From the NCBI RefSeq assembly GCF_019967995.1, contig NZ_CP065377.1:1178001-1242000 (forward strand): a stretch of DNA of 64,000 nt, read 5' to 3'. Below are positions 8,505 through 16,256 of this stretch, piece after piece. Within the stretch, counting starts at the first letter, position 1, and the number at the start of each line of letters is the position of its first letter. A program made the translations under genes and the position numbers. Source of the DNA: Faecalibacterium prausnitzii (GTDB lineage: Bacteria; Bacillota; Clostridia; Oscillospirales; Ruminococcaceae). The notes beneath the pieces were generated by a model, which saw nothing but the letters and a program-made list of their open reading frames with translations, searched no databases and was not told the DNA's origin.

Positions 8505-8655
8505 AAGCTTTAGGAAGTTTCCTGAAGCGTTTGGTAGATCAAAGGGTAGGCGCTCCCTTCTTTTTGATAGCAGCTTGGCCTCTGCTTTGCCCTGGTTCTC
8601 CGCAGGGCAGGGCAAAGCAGAGGGCTATGTGCTGCTTTTGATGGAGCGTGACAGA
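8505..8655 (+). ncRNA. Candidate structured non-coding RNA
   Basis: Nested complementary segments form one long rod. The core is a perfect 14-bp stem (8579-8592 with 8610-8623; CCTCTGCTTTGCCC), extended outward by CAGC/GCTG and by CGCTCC (8551-8556) with GGAGCG (8644-8649), with internal loops between. A good promoter lies just upstream and no convincing reading frame is present. The shape recalls 6S-like RNAs, but I could not pair the outer arms of the 6S consensus, so the class is unknown. It could also be a long leader of the exporter gene. Confidence 0.45.
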
Positions 8656-8720
8656 ACCTTTTCTCCTGCGTCAAAATCTGCATCCTGTCTGCTGTCTGCG
8701 TGATGCGTACAAAGTCTTAC

Positions 8721-8749
8721 TTGTACATTTCCGCACAATGTGCTAGAAT
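8721..8749 (+). promoter_or_regulatory. Promoter of the C39 exporter gene
   Basis: TTGTAC and TAGAAT with 17-nt spacing lie 80 nt upstream of the exporter ATG. Confidence 0.65.
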
Positions 8750-8829
8750 ATGGAAGGCAGTTTTGAATATTAGAACACAGAGAAGAGATCGTTTCCGAAG
8801 GTTGTCGGTCTCTTGTAAAGGAAACATCT

Positions 8830-11220
8830 ATGCGTTATACCTATGTGCGGCAGCACGACACGACCGACTGTGCAGCTGCCAGTCTCGCAATGGTGTGCCT
8901 CCATTACAAAAAGGAAATCACCATCACCCGCTTACGCGATATGATGGGAACCGACATGAAGGGCACGAACCTCGTGGGCCTGCAGAAAGCCGCCAATGAG
9001 CTTGGCTTCAACACGGCCGCCGTCCGAGTGGACCGCGAGAATTTTCTGAGTGATTTCACACTTCCCTGCATTGCGCAGGTCATCACCGACCAGGGTCTGA
9101 CCCACTTTGTGGTCATCTTCAAGAAGACCACGATCAAGGACGATGATGCCCGCCGCAAGCATGTGTTGAAGGAAGAAGAAAAAAAGGCTGACACTTCCAA
9201 GAAGTACAAGTGCAAGGATTACGTCGTCATCGGCGACCCTGCCAAGGACCTCGAAAAGATCAGCCTGGACGACTTCTATAAAAACTTCACCGGCGTTCTG
9301 CTGCTGATGAACCCCACATCGGAGTTCAAGGGCGGCAAGGCAAAGAAAGCTGGCACCAGCATCAACGGCACCAGCACCGATGCAAACGCCAAGGGGGATA
9401 AGAACACCGGCAAATACCACATGCTCAAGCGGTATGTCGACCTGCTCTGGCCCCAGAAAAAACTTTTTCTTTATGCAATCCTCTGTTCGGTGATCCTTAC
9501 GGTCATCGGCATCGTCTCCACAGTGTTCAACAAAGCACTGATGGATGAAGTGCTTCCGTATGGGTTGAAGAACTTACTCGTCACCCTGATCCTCGTGTTC
9601 AGCGTGGTCAACCTCACGAGCAACCTGCTCAGCACGGTTCGCCAGTGGATCTTGATCTTCCTGTCCATCCGGATCGACATTCCGCTGATGCTGGGCTACT
9701 TCGAGCATGTGTACAAACTGCCGATGAAGTTCTTCGCAACGCGGAAGACCGGTGAAATCACCACCCGTTACTCCGATGCAAGCACCATCAAATCGGTCCT
9801 GACCAACATCGCGATGACCATCGTGATGGACGTGGTGATGGCCGTAGGCGTTGGCATCGTGCTGTTCCGGATGAACTCCTCGCTGTTCTCGCTCACCCTG
9901 TTCAGCACCGCGCTGAGCCTGCTCCTCGTCATCATCTTCAAGCAGCCGTACAAGCGGATCAATGAAGAGACGATGCAGCAGTCCGCAATGTTGAACAGCC
10001 GGATGATCGAGAGCCTGCGCGGCATTGAGACCATCAAGTGCAATGCCTGCGAAGACCGCGAGCTGGAAGCTCTGGAACGCGAGTACATCAAGAGCCTGAA
10101 GATCAGCCTCCGATCCAGCAAGATCAGCACCGGCCAGTCTCTGGTGTCGATGGTGATCTCTACCCTGCTGAATATGGTGACCACTTACGTGGGCATCATG
10201 CAGGTGTTGAATGGTGAGCTGACACTGGGCGGCTATATGGCATTCACCACGCTGTCTGGTTACTTTACTTCTCCGGTGAGCGACCTGATCTCGATGCAGA
10301 TGTCGATTCAGGAAGCCGATATCTCCATGAAGCGCCTGACCGAGATCATGGATTATGAATCCGAGCAGGCCGAAGATGAAGAGCACACCGAGATGGAACA
10401 GATCGAAGGCGACATCGAATTCAAAGATGTCACGTTCCGATATGGCAACCGCAGCCCCGCGCTGAATCACATCTCCTTCACCATCCCGCAGGGACAGAAG
10501 GTGGCGCTGGTCGGCAGCAGCGGCAGCGGCAAATCGACCATCACCAAACTCCTGCTCAAGTATTATGAGCCGGAGAGCGGCGAGATTGATGTGAACGGTA
10601 TCAACCTCGATGAGTATACCAACGCATCGGTACGTCGTGCGATCTCTTACGTCCCGCAGAATGTCGAGCTGTTCAGCAAGACTCTGTTTGAGAATATCCG
10701 GATCTCGCGTCCGGAAGCCACCCTTGAACAGGTCAAGGACGCCGCCAAGAAGGCAGATGCACATGAGTTCATCCGCAAGCTGCCGCTGCAGTACAACACC
10801 TATCTGGAGGAAGCCGGCAACGGCTTGTCCGGTGGTGAGAAGCAGCGCATTGCCCTGGCTCGTGCCTTCCTGAAGGACTCGAACCTCTACATTCTGGACG
10901 AATCGACCAGCAGCCTGGACTTTGGCACAGAGAATACCATTTTTGATATGATCTACAACCAGCTGGCTGATAAGTCGATGCTCATCGTGGCACACCGCCT
11001 GTCCACTGTTCGTGACTGCGACCAGATCCTGGTCATGGATCACGGTGAGATCGTGGAGCGCGGCACACACGATGAACTGCTGGCAAAACAGGGCAAGTAT
11101 TACGAGCTTTGGAACTTGCAGCAGGGCATCTTCCGCCGCAAGAAGGAAGAGCCGAAACCCGTTGCTCACGCTGCAGTGGTCGAGGAAGACGACGATGGCG
11201 GCGAGGCGATCACTTATTAA
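8830..11220 (+). CDS. Peptidase C39-containing ABC exporter (PCAT)
   Basis: A 796-aa membrane protein that should cleave a double-glycine leader and export the released peptide using ATP. The N-terminal C39 protease shows C14 (DTTDCAAASL), H92 (LTHFVVI) and D136 (IGDPAKD). About six membrane helices span 205-480. The nucleotide-binding domain has Walker A GSSGSGKST (about 561-569), signature LSGGEKQ (about 667) and Walker B LYILDES (about 689). Unusually, a Lys/Glu-rich insertion (about 98-130) separates the catalytic His from Asp, and a low-complexity linker (153-188) precedes the membrane domain. The next gene encodes a double-glycine-leader protein, its probable substrate. Confidence 0.93.
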   Translation: MRYTYVRQHDTTDCAAASLAMVCLHYKKEITITRLRDMMGTDMKGTNLVGLQKAANELGFNTAAVRVDRENFLSDFTLPCIAQVITDQGLTHFVVIFKKTTIKDDDARRKHVLKEEEKKADTSKKYKCKDYVVIGDPAKDLEKISLDDFYKNFTGVLLLMNPTSEFKGGKAKKAGTSINGTSTDANAKGDKNTGKYHMLKRYVDLLWPQKKLFLYAILCSVILTVIGIVSTVFNKALMDEVLPYGLKNLLVTLILVFSVVNLTSNLLSTVRQWILIFLSIRIDIPLMLGYFEHVYKLPMKFFATRKTGEITTRYSDASTIKSVLTNIAMTIVMDVVMAVGVGIVLFRMNSSLFSLTLFSTALSLLLVIIFKQPYKRINEETMQQSAMLNSRMIESLRGIETIKCNACEDRELEALEREYIKSLKISLRSSKISTGQSLVSMVISTLLNMVTTYVGIMQVLNGELTLGGYMAFTTLSGYFTSPVSDLISMQMSIQEADISMKRLTEIMDYESEQAEDEEHTEMEQIEGDIEFKDVTFRYGNRSPALNHISFTIPQGQKVALVGSSGSGKSTITKLLLKYYEPESGEIDVNGINLDEYTNASVRRAISYVPQNVELFSKTLFENIRISRPEATLEQVKDAAKKADAHEFIRKLPLQYNTYLEEAGNGLSGGEKQRIALARAFLKDSNLYILDESTSSLDFGTENTIFDMIYNQLADKSMLIVAHRLSTVRDCDQILVMDHGEIVERGTHDELLAKQGKYYELWNLQQGIFRRKKEEPKPVAHAAVVEEDDDGGEAITY

Positions 11221-11225
11221 GTTGC

Positions 11226-11245
11226 AATCGAGTGCGCACTCGATT
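11226..11245. repeat. 20-bp perfect palindrome between exporter and mam
   Basis: AATCGAGTGC followed by its exact reverse complement, 6 nt after the exporter stop and 80 nt before mam. There is no T-run, so it is not a standard terminator. It could be an RNA stability or processing hairpin setting different levels of the two products, or a protein-binding site. Confidence 0.6.
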
Positions 11246-11325
11246 ACATAAAAATGGCTTTGGATGGTTGCGCAGCCTGAAGAAGTCTTAAATTCGATTC
11301 AATCATTTGAAGGGAGTAATTCATT

Positions 11326-11766
11326 ATGATGATGCCTGCAAACTACTCTGTTATCGCAGAGAACGAGATGACCTATGTTGTTGGTGGTGGCGTGATCGAG
11401 GCTATCGGCGCTGTTACCGCTCCGATCTGGACTGCTGCTAACGTCAAGACCTTCAACACCAACATTGTTACCCTGGTGGGCAACGCTTTTGTTGACAACT
11501 TCGTCCACGGCACCGTTGGCTATGTCTTCTCTGAGGGCGCTTCTTGGAAGGGCCTGGGCGAGAGCCTGAAGGGCACCTTCGTTGCTAAGAATGGCCAGGC
11601 TGGTGAGACCTTCGCTAAGGTTCTGGGCAACGTTGCTGCTATCTACAACCTGGGCAACGCTACCGTTGCTAACAAGGCTGGCGACGTTAAGCTGTTCAAG
11701 TCCACTCCTTCCGCTAAGTACACCTTTAAGGATGCGGATGGCAATGTCGTTGGCTCTATTTGGTAA
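11326..11766 (+). CDS. mam: MAM-like (microbial anti-inflammatory molecule) double-glycine-leader protein
   Basis: A 146-aa protein starting MMMPANYSVIAENEMTYV followed by GGG, a leader that matches my memory of the Faecalibacterium MAM protein. The leader fits the double-glycine rule: E14 at -8, M15 at -7, V18 at -4, G20-G21 at -2/-1, giving a mature product of about 125 residues. The core is rich in Gly, Ala, Val and Asn (APIWTAANVKTFNTNIVTLV) with no cysteine, and is far larger than ordinary class II bacteriocins. The three ATG codons follow AAGGGAG. The upstream C39 exporter is the expected processing and secretion partner; a strong terminator ends the unit. Confidence 0.88.
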   Translation: MMMPANYSVIAENEMTYVVGGGVIEAIGAVTAPIWTAANVKTFNTNIVTLVGNAFVDNFVHGTVGYVFSEGASWKGLGESLKGTFVAKNGQAGETFAKVLGNVAAIYNLGNATVANKAGDVKLFKSTPSAKYTFKDADGNVVGSIW

Positions 11767-11846
11767 TTAACCAAGCCTGAATAGGTAGAGTATTTCATTT
11801 GCACCGCCCTACATTGTAGGCGGGGCTGATGATAATGCCTCGTAAT

Positions 11847-11889
11847 GGTGTGCCAGGAGGCGTAAGCCTTCTGGCACACCTTATTTTTA
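11847..11889 (+). terminator. Strong terminator after mam
   Basis: A 14-bp stem (GGTGTGCCAGGAGG against CCTTCTGGCACACC, one G-T pair) followed by TTATTTTTAT. Confidence 0.9.
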
Positions 11890-12014
11890 TAAGGTCACTT
11901 ATTATATCCCCTTGAAAAGCGTGGATGCAGACGGTCTGTCTGCGGCACCGGAGGAGTGTAATAGGTGATCGTGTGTGGAAAAAATTTGGGCCTCGTAGGA
12001 AAAGGGAGAGCGAA

Positions 12015-12627
12015 CCCTCTCAGTCAAAGCCTGCGGCTTTGCCAGCTCTCCCAAAGGGAGAGCTTTTGGACGGAGTGAGAAACCTCACGGCACCGAAAAA
12101 ACCTCTCCCCTTGGGAGAGGTGGCATTGCGAAGCAATGACGGAGAGGGCAAGGACGCTTGCGGGAGGCGAGCCCTCTCAGTCAAAGCCTAGCGGCTTTGC
12201 CAGCTCTCCCAAAGGGAGAGCTTTAAGACGGAGCGAAAAACCTCACGGCACCGAAAAACCTCTCCCCTTGGGAGAGGTGGCATTGCGAAGCAATGACGGA
12301 GAGGGTGAGGACGCTGGCGGGAGGCGAGCCCTCTCAGTCAAAGCCTAGCGGCTTTGCCAGCTCTCCCAAAGGGAGAGCTTTAAGACGGAGTGAGAAACCT
12401 CACGGCACCGAAAAAAACTCTCCCCTTGGGAGAGGTGGCATTGCGAAGCAATGACGGAGAGGGTGAGGACGCTGGCGGGAGGCGAACCCTCTCAGTCAAA
12501 GCCTGCGGCTTTGCCAGCTCTCCCAAAGGGAGAGCTTTTGGACGGAGTGAGAAACCTCACGGCACCGAAAAACCTCTCCCCTTGGGAGAGGTGGCATTGC
12601 GAAGCGATGACGGAGAGGGCAAGGCCG
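12015..12627. repeat. Four tandem ~157-bp units of a REP-like repeat
   Basis: Units start at about 12015, 12172, 12329 and 12487 (spacing 157, 157, 158). Each contains CCCTCTCAGTCAAAGCC, a GCGGCTTTGC segment, the palindromic AGCTCTCCCAAAGGGAGAGC, ACCTCACGGCACCG, CTCCCCTTGGGAGAGG and ATTGCGAAGCAATGACGG. Copies differ by a few substitutions and one-base indels (CCTGCGG versus CCTAGCGG). Single related copies lie at 8093 and 23240. The many palindromes suggest mobile REP/MITE-like DNA amplified in tandem; short frames through it are not real genes. Confidence 0.9.
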
Positions 12628-12651
12628 TCAGCAAGAAGAAAGGCGTTTTCC

Positions 12652-13017
12652 ATGAAGGAGACGACGGTTGTTAAGAACTACAAAATGCTGCCCACGGCCC
12701 GAAGGCTGCGCCGCGAAATGACACCGCAGGAAAAGACCCTTTGGTATCAATTTTTGCGTACCTATCCTATAAAAATCTACAAACAGCGGATCATAGAGTC
12801 CTTTGTGGTAGATTTTTACTGCGCCCAAGCGCGATTGGTGATTGAATTGGACGGCGCACAGCATTATACTGAACAGGGGAAGGCTTATGACCAGGAGCGA
12901 AGCCAGATCCTGCGGGAGTATGGGCTGTATGTGCTGCGCTTTTCAAACCGGGAGATCGAAACGCAATTCCCAGAAGTGTGCCAGAAGATCCGCCAGACCA
13001 TAGAAGCCAGACGCTGA
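12652..13017 (+). CDS. DUF559 domain protein (endonuclease-like fold)
   Basis: A 121-aa protein of the DUF559 family, which shares the Vsr/PD-(D/E)XK-like nuclease fold. Characteristic segments are RREMTPQEKTLWYQFLR, then VVDFYCAQARLVIELDGAQH, with D (VVDFYC) and E (VIELDG) as likely metal-binding residues, and LRFSNREIE near the end. The frame continues upstream through repeat DNA, so I chose ATG 12652, the first Met outside the repeat. The substrate is unknown. Genes of this type are often scattered as single copies next to repeats. Confidence 0.8.
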   Translation: MKETTVVKNYKMLPTARRLRREMTPQEKTLWYQFLRTYPIKIYKQRIIESFVVDFYCAQARLVIELDGAQHYTEQGKAYDQERSQILREYGLYVLRFSNREIETQFPEVCQKIRQTIEARR

Positions 13018-13073
13018 TATTTTCCATAGACGATGACCTATTGCAAAATCTAAAGAAACAGGTGGACGATACC

Positions 13074-13529
13074 ATGAGAGAAATTCAAGTTGCAGAACAC
13101 AAGACCCTGAAGCTGACCAATGTGCTGTCGCGCAAGGTGGAAGTTGAGGATATGGGCAATCTGGCCATTGTGCTGACCCAGATGCAGAACTTTATCCGCA
13201 GCCATGACGCCATGCCGGTTGGCCCCATCGTGCAGTGCGTGAAGATGCGCAAGGGCCCCAACCCCACGGCGGAGATCTACTTCATGCAGCAGGTCAACCA
13301 GCTGATCCCCCGGCTGGACCCCGGCTACCAGATGGACGCTCTGCTGCGGGTGCGCAACTGCCTGTATGCCCACTACACCGGCCCCATGAGCTACAGCAAC
13401 CTCGCCAGCCAGAAACTGGATATCTATGCGTTCGAGCATGAGATCGAGACGACCGGCGATTCGTACACCGTCTATGTCAATCAGGACGACGACAACGGTG
13501 TGCTCGACGTCTTTATGGAGACCAAGTGA
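13074..13529 (+). CDS. Stand-alone GyrI-like / effector-binding domain protein
   Basis: A 151-aa protein with the layout of GyrI/BmrR-type ligand-binding domains: an N-terminal beta strand (IQVAEHKTLKLTNV), a helix (NLAIVLTQMQNFIRS), VGPIVQCVKM, YAHYTGPMSYSNLASQKLDIYA, and the closing DSYTVYVNQDDDNGVLDVFM. No DNA-binding domain is attached, so it may bind a small molecule or regulate by protein contact. Its end overlaps the HlyD gene by a GTGA tetranucleotide if that gene uses the GTG start, suggesting translational coupling. The family assignment comes from pattern, not alignment. Confidence 0.55.
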   Translation: MREIQVAEHKTLKLTNVLSRKVEVEDMGNLAIVLTQMQNFIRSHDAMPVGPIVQCVKMRKGPNPTAEIYFMQQVNQLIPRLDPGYQMDALLRVRNCLYAHYTGPMSYSNLASQKLDIYAFEHEIETTGDSYTVYVNQDDDNGVLDVFMETK

Positions 13530-14641
13530 TTATGACGACCATTCAGAACCTTTCCGACCTGCAGGATCGCCGCATCATGATGGAAAAGCGTGTGCCGCCC
13601 TTTGGCTACGCGATGATCCTTCTGGTGGCGGGCCTGCTGGTCTTCCTGACCATCTGGAGCACCCAGAACTACCGCACCTACGTCAGCCAATCGGCCGGCA
13701 CGGTGCAGGCAAGCAACAAGACCTATATCATGTCCAGCTATTCCGGCTCCATCACCGAGCTCAACATCTCGGAGGGCAGCTATGTCAACGAGGGCGACCT
13801 CATCGCCCATGTCAAGAGCACCGACATCGACATGCAGCAGGACAGCTACAAGAGCCAGCTGGAGATCTATCAGAAGCAGAAGGCGCAGTACGAAAAGCTG
13901 CTGAAGTCCATTCAGGACGACACGAACTATTTCAGCGAGACCGACCTGGACGACCAGCCCTACTATTACCAGTACGAGAGCTACAAGAGCCAGGTGCAGC
14001 AGAAGGCTTTTGACGCTTCGCCCTATCAGGCGGCGGGCTACTCCGACGAGCAGATCAAGGCCCTGATGGAGCAGAACCAGAGCGAGATCGAGGCGCTGTA
14101 CTACTCTACGCTGCAGTCCATCACCAGCAATCTGACCAGTGTGCAGACCAACATCGACAACATTCAGGCCCAGCTGGATACGCTGGCAAGCGGCGCGAAC
14201 GATTACTACATCTATGCGCCCACGTCCGGCGTCATCCACATGGACACCCCCTATAAGGTGGGTATGGTGCTGAGCGCCGGTTCGGCACTGGCCACCGTGG
14301 CCAGCGAGAACAGCGATCAGGAGATCGTGGCGGCCCTGACCGTCAGCGACCGACCGCTCATCAACGTGGGCGACCCCTGCAAGATCGCCATCACCGGCCT
14401 GTCGGAGTATTCCTACGGCAACCTGACCGGCACGGTGACTTCCATTGACAGCGACGTGACCTCCACTGAGGCCGGCTCGTACTACAAGATGACCATCAAG
14501 CCCAACAGCACCTACGTGGTGAGCAACAGCGGCGACAAGGTCGATCTGGCCAACGGCATGAGCGTGACCGCCCGTGTCGAGTACGACAAGCTGACTTACT
14601 TTGAATATGTCATGGAGGCCCTGGGCGTTTTGTTCCGTTAA
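13526..14641 (+). CDS. HlyD-family membrane fusion / bacteriocin secretion accessory protein
   Basis: A 371-aa adaptor with one N-terminal transmembrane helix (about 26-47; YAMILLVAGLLVFLTIW), a biotinyl-lipoyl-like half (IMSSYSGSITELNISEGSYV), a coiled-coil hairpin rich in Gln/Lys (about 105-215), the second lipoyl half (IYAPTSGVI) and a beta-barrel. In Gram-positives such proteins assist C39-type ABC exporters, so the exporter at 8830 is a candidate partner even though a repeat array separates them. The GTG at 13526 overlaps the previous stop; an in-frame ATG at 13532 is equally possible. Confidence 0.85.
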   Translation: MIMTTIQNLSDLQDRRIMMEKRVPPFGYAMILLVAGLLVFLTIWSTQNYRTYVSQSAGTVQASNKTYIMSSYSGSITELNISEGSYVNEGDLIAHVKSTDIDMQQDSYKSQLEIYQKQKAQYEKLLKSIQDDTNYFSETDLDDQPYYYQYESYKSQVQQKAFDASPYQAAGYSDEQIKALMEQNQSEIEALYYSTLQSITSNLTSVQTNIDNIQAQLDTLASGANDYYIYAPTSGVIHMDTPYKVGMVLSAGSALATVASENSDQEIVAALTVSDRPLINVGDPCKIAITGLSEYSYGNLTGTVTSIDSDVTSTEAGSYYKMTIKPNSTYVVSNSGDKVDLANGMSVTARVEYDKLTYFEYVMEALGVLFR

Positions 14642-14681
14642 ACAGCGTCCGCAAACTCAACGCCCAAAGAGGTACGATAGA

Positions 14682-16175
14682 ATGAAACTGAACCTGAAAC
14701 AGCTGGCCGTAAGCGCCGCCCTGCTGGGCCTGCTGGCCGCAGGCGCAGCGCTGCCCGCAGCCGCAGCCAGCCCCATTTCTGCCCCGGCTGCCATCACCTT
14801 CCCGTGGAGCCCTGTGGCGGCCGAGAGCGTGGAAACAGGGGACTATGCCCCCACCATGACCGTTGGCACGGCCCAGCAGCTTTCGCCGGTGGTCCAGCCG
14901 CAGAAAGCCGCCAGCCGCAACGGCGTGAGCTACGTTTCCGATAACCCGAACATCGTTTCGGTCGGGGAGGACGGCGTGGCGCAGGCGGTGGGTCTGGGCA
15001 CGGCGAACATCACGGCCACCTGTGGCGATGTCAGCTGCACCTACACCATCACCACCCAGCCCGACAGCTCGATGATCGCGACCGAGATGGACATCACGCT
15101 GGCGTCCAGCACCATTGCCGTGGGCGACACCACGTCGCTCTCGCTGGCGGTGCTGCCCACCACGGCAGCAAATTATATCAGTGTCTCGCTGAGCTCCTCC
15201 GACCCCGGTGTGGCCACTGTGAACAACTTCGGCAAAGTGACCGGTGTGGCCCCCGGCAAGGCGACCATCACGGCCACCGCTGGGGATGTGACCTGCTCGG
15301 CAACCGTGACCGTCGTGGCGGCCTCCTCCAGCTCGGCGTCCACCGGCCCGGTGGAGTCCATCTCCCTGAATACGAACTACATGGTGCTCAAGCCGGGCGC
15401 TTCCGGCACCATCACCGGCTCGGTGGCCCCCTCTTCGGCCTCCCAGAAGCTGACCTTTACCAGCAAGGATAAGAAGATCGCCACCGTGAACGGAAGCGGT
15501 GTCGTGACCGGTGTTGCCACCGGCGCGACCTCCATCATCGTTTCCAACGGCAAGGTCTCTTCGTCGGTGACGGTCATCGTCAACCGCACGGCGTCTGCGT
15601 CCAGCAGCGGCACGGACAGCACCGGGGAGGGGACGGCTCCGGCGGAGACCGACCCCATCGTGGCCTCCATTGAGAATGCGGCCTCCGATACCATCTCCTA
15701 CCCGCAGAGTCAGGTCCCGGTGTTGACCACCGCGATGCTGAACGCCCTGCGCACCACGGGCCGCACCCTCGTGCTGGAAGCGGAGGACTACACCCTGACC
15801 GTGGACGGCTCCACCATCCGCAACACCACCAGCGAGGTGAACACCGCGCTGACCTTTGCGCCCGACGAGTACGGCCTGCGCTTCACCCTGAACGAGGGCG
15901 AGGCCATGCCCTGCGGCGTGACCATCACCATGACCGGCGAAAATGCCGGGTACAGCCGCCTGTACCTGCACAACACCGTGAGCGGGAAGTGGCAGTTCCT
16001 CAACAGCTACAAGGACGGCGTGGCACATGCCGACGTGGCGGGCGAGTATCTGCTGACCAACCAGAATCTGCGCTTCACCAGCATCAACTGGACCTTCTTC
16101 ATCGGTGCAGGCATCCTTGTGGTGGCCTGCCTCATCGCGTACGTCGCGGTCAAGAAGCGGTACTGGTTCTGGTAA
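14682..16175 (+). CDS. Membrane-anchored protein with BIG2 (Ig-like) domains
   Basis: A 497-aa exported protein. A signal peptide (about 1-32, AALLGLLAAGAALPAAAA) is followed by three bacterial Ig-like group 2 repeats (about 55-120, 130-215 and 225-300), each ending in the family pattern such as GKVTGVAPGKATITATAG. A Ser/Thr-rich linker (about 303-325), a further beta-rich domain (340-465) and a C-terminal helix (FFIGAGILVVACLIAYVAV) with a basic tail follow. It is expected to project from the cell surface. RBS AAAGAGGT precedes ATG 14682. It is last in the run with HlyD, 40 nt downstream; a role in the same secretion assembly is inference. Confidence 0.85.
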   Translation: MKLNLKQLAVSAALLGLLAAGAALPAAAASPISAPAAITFPWSPVAAESVETGDYAPTMTVGTAQQLSPVVQPQKAASRNGVSYVSDNPNIVSVGEDGVAQAVGLGTANITATCGDVSCTYTITTQPDSSMIATEMDITLASSTIAVGDTTSLSLAVLPTTAANYISVSLSSSDPGVATVNNFGKVTGVAPGKATITATAGDVTCSATVTVVAASSSSASTGPVESISLNTNYMVLKPGASGTITGSVAPSSASQKLTFTSKDKKIATVNGSGVVTGVATGATSIIVSNGKVSSSVTVIVNRTASASSSGTDSTGEGTAPAETDPIVASIENAASDTISYPQSQVPVLTTAMLNALRTTGRTLVLEAEDYTLTVDGSTIRNTTSEVNTALTFAPDEYGLRFTLNEGEAMPCGVTITMTGENAGYSRLYLHNTVSGKWQFLNSYKDGVAHADVAGEYLLTNQNLRFTSINWTFFIGAGILVVACLIAYVAVKKRYWFW

Positions 16176-16202
16176 TTCCGCAGGGAATCAAAACAGAAAA
16201 CG

Positions 16203-16237
16203 CAAAAAGCGATGGCCGTTTCGGGCCATCGCTTTTT
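16203..16237. terminator. Bidirectional terminator
   Basis: AAAAAGCGATGGCC, loop GTTTC, and GGGCCATCGCTTTTTT lie between convergent genes, with T-runs on both strands. Confidence 0.9.
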
Positions 16238-16256
16238 TGCGTTGGAGAGTTTTGCT

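Noticed and set aside
8505..8655. Assignment as 6S RNA
   Set aside because: The central hairpin looks similar, but I could not form the closing stem and symmetrical bubble of the 6S consensus, so it is left unclassified.
9574..11169. A 531-codon antisense frame across the C39 exporter
   Set aside because: Composition (Gln/His/Leu-rich) and full overlap with a motif-rich gene show it is a shadow frame.
11326..11766. Ordinary class II bacteriocin with immunity gene
   Set aside because: The mature part is about 125 residues, lacks a YGNGV-type motif or cysteines, and no small membrane immunity protein follows.
12015..12627. Regular ~157-bp repetition suggestive of a CRISPR array
   Set aside because: Units are near-identical over their whole length, with no short repeat/unique spacer alternation and no cas genes.
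14610..16028. A 472-codon antisense frame across the BIG2 gene
   Set aside because: Gly/His/Arg-rich translation with no domain; the plus-strand gene has signal peptide, repeats and RBS.
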